From Elysia marginata (Eukaryota > Mollusca > Gastropoda > Plakobranchidae): a stretch of 20,307 nt of DNA. The notes under the pieces are model-generated. The model worked only from the letters and a program-made list of their open reading frames with translations, had not been told where the DNA came from and searched no databases. Shown here piece by piece: positions 18,656 to 20,307 of this stretch; position 1 is the first letter of the stretch, and every line of letters begins with the position of its first letter. The stretch covers positions 596,758-617,064 of the forward strand of contig BMAT01006598.1 of the NCBI GenBank assembly GCA_019649035.1. The letters run 5' to 3'. A program made the position numbers and the translations under genes.

Positions 18656-20221
18656 GTAAAGTAAGAGCATAGAAGTATTGGGTGTAAGGTAGGTAGACAA
18701 AGCGGAAAGTCGCCAGAGGAACTTAAATTTATAACAACAGGACTGTCTGGATCCTAGTGTGTAGTAGAAACTATGACCGATGAAGTATTTCCTATTGCTT
18801 TTCTATGACTATAGTCCTAGACGCTTTAGTGGATACAGGTACTATGGCCTTTATGTGGGGCTTTTTACGTATATCTCGAAACTGGAACATGACAAAGTTT
18901 TCTGGGGTCAATGATATAAATTCTACCACATTTACATAAACGCCAACTTCGATGTTTTTATAACCATGTCTTTATACGACATAAATTGCTATATCGACTA
19001 ATTAAGATATTTAACCTATCTACCTCTTTGTCTGCAGATGTTTCATGTTTGACAGTTATTTATTTTTACGAACTAAGAATTTCATAGTGGACAATATCTT
19101 GCACACAGTTGAGGCTGTGAACAAAAGGTCGCGATTATGTCGGTTGCGAATGGTGTAATTTAAGGCATAACAAAGAAAATAAGGCTGTCCTAAAAAAATT
19201 CTTGCCCTGTATCTATCTCAAACTACATTAATTAGTAGTGTTGAACCTTTTATCCGATAAGACCTTACGGTTTAAAAGAAATTAAGGAAAAACATAATTG
19301 AAAATCTGTTGGTTTTGATGGTGGACACAAACTTTCAATGTATCCTGCAGAGGTTTCAATTTTATTCTAAATTCAACAACAAATAACTTGTGCTTGGTAA
19401 AAAGTTACAAATGCGCGTTGTCATTTTGAGATTCAATAGTTAACAAAATTGTTACCAAAACATTTTGATTTCTTTTAACTGCACAACGACAAAATATCAG
19501 CCACTACTAAGACGTATAATGTGACTACATGTAGCCTACTACAGTAAAGCATGCTGGTAGGCTTACTATCACAGTGAGAATTACCACAGTCTACTCCGAT
19601 CGCAAAATTTAGTTGCAATAACTTCAGTACTATGGTATCTGATAAAGTTGAACAAAAACTATCTTGCTACGTTTTATAAAAAAAATTATTGATGAAGTTA
19701 TCATGCCTCTTTTTGAAATTGATTATCTTCGCTATAAAATGATTTGAACTTGAACTGTTGGGCTTAAATTTAGGAATGTTACACTGCAGTACCGGTATGC
19801 TAGAAATTGCAAGTTTTTAAAATTTCATTTCCTTACAGATTAAGAACAGCGCACCGGTTTTAATTGTCCCTTCTTAATGTATTGCATGGCAAAATTAGGG
19901 TATTTTAGACAAAGATGTTCAGTGAATTTTTGCACAGTGTCAAAATTGTACTTCCATTTCTTTATTCTTCTACTATGCTGAGCACAAGTTTTCGACCATC
20001 AAAACTATTAAAAAATATCACAACGGTACAGAGTTTTTTCCATTATTGTGAAATGATAACATTTCAAGCGGGAAAAGATACAATTATATAGTTTTATCTG
20101 ATAATTGGGTTTTGAAATCATTCTTTGTTAACGAATGGCATTATTTCGGGGCGGCTTATTTAAAACTCACAACGCCACTATTACTTCAATATTGAAATTG
20201 ATGTTTTACTATATTATGATA
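18656..20221. other. AT-rich stretch, nothing recognised
   Basis: No exon-like frame, tRNA, LINE text or terminal repeats recognised. If the gene continues, this is probably intron. Confidence 0.5.
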
Positions 20222-20307
20222 AAATTACTACTACTACTCCTGCTGCTGCTACTGCTGCTGCTACTGCTGCTGCAGCTTCTACTACTACTACTACTAATAC
20301 TACTACT
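20222..20307. repeat. (ACT)n/(CTG)n triplet repeat at the window edge
   Basis: Mixed CTA, CTG and CTT triplets over about 85 bases reaching the end of the window, so the full length is unknown. Confidence 0.9.

Overview
The window looks like AT-rich nuclear DNA of an invertebrate animal, most likely a mollusc and perhaps a gastropod. The reasons are short exons with consensus gt/ag borders, degraded LINEs, tRNA-derived SINE-like sequences, many (AG)n microsatellites, and scattered AGATCTAGATCT-type motifs that I associate with gastropod genomes. The species-group guess is inference. There is no bacterial-style gene, operon or CRISPR array.

The one host gene I can support is on the + strand, from 10490 to 17306. 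Six exons (10490-10560, 11948-11999, 14363-14497, 15171-15264, 16409-16496, 17094-17306) join in a single frame into 217 codons. They encode an internal piece of a protein of the alpha-2-macroglobulin / C3 / CD109 / TEP family: most of macroglobulin domain MG2, all of MG3 and the first strand of MG4. The start of the protein, the bait or anaphylatoxin region and the thioester domain are not visible. The first exon found begins inside a codon in mid-domain, so more exons must lie upstream. I could not find them in the preceding 10.5 kb, which is therefore probably one large intron, or the end of one. A weak candidate MG4 exon lies near 18290.

Layout: 1-891, AT-rich low-complexity DNA. 892-2216, the 3' part of a dead LINE on the - strand, ending in a (TTA)n tail. 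1921-3487, an imperfect tandem duplication of about 0.8 kb carrying a LINE piece, an (AG)n tract and the left part of a small DNA transposon; the complete transposon spans 3095-3690. 3692-6770, no recognised gene, with an impure (AG)n block at 4400-4534 and a minisatellite at 5663-5821. 6826-7240, a second tandem duplication with (AG)n cores. 7481-7575, a SINE-like tRNA head. 8365-9030, a possible second small transposon. 10490-17306, the gene; its introns hold two further LINE fragments on the - strand (11313-11735 and 12090-13450) and a low-complexity stretch (13800-14290). 17390-17470, a second tRNA-like sequence. 18656-20221, nothing recognised. 20222-20307, a triplet repeat.

I found no convincing new biological system. 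The points most worth a second look are the exon chain of the macroglobulin-family gene, the nested duplication at 1.9-3.7 kb, and the uniform orientation of the LINEs (all antisense to the gene) and of the (AG)n tracts (all purine on the gene's sense strand).
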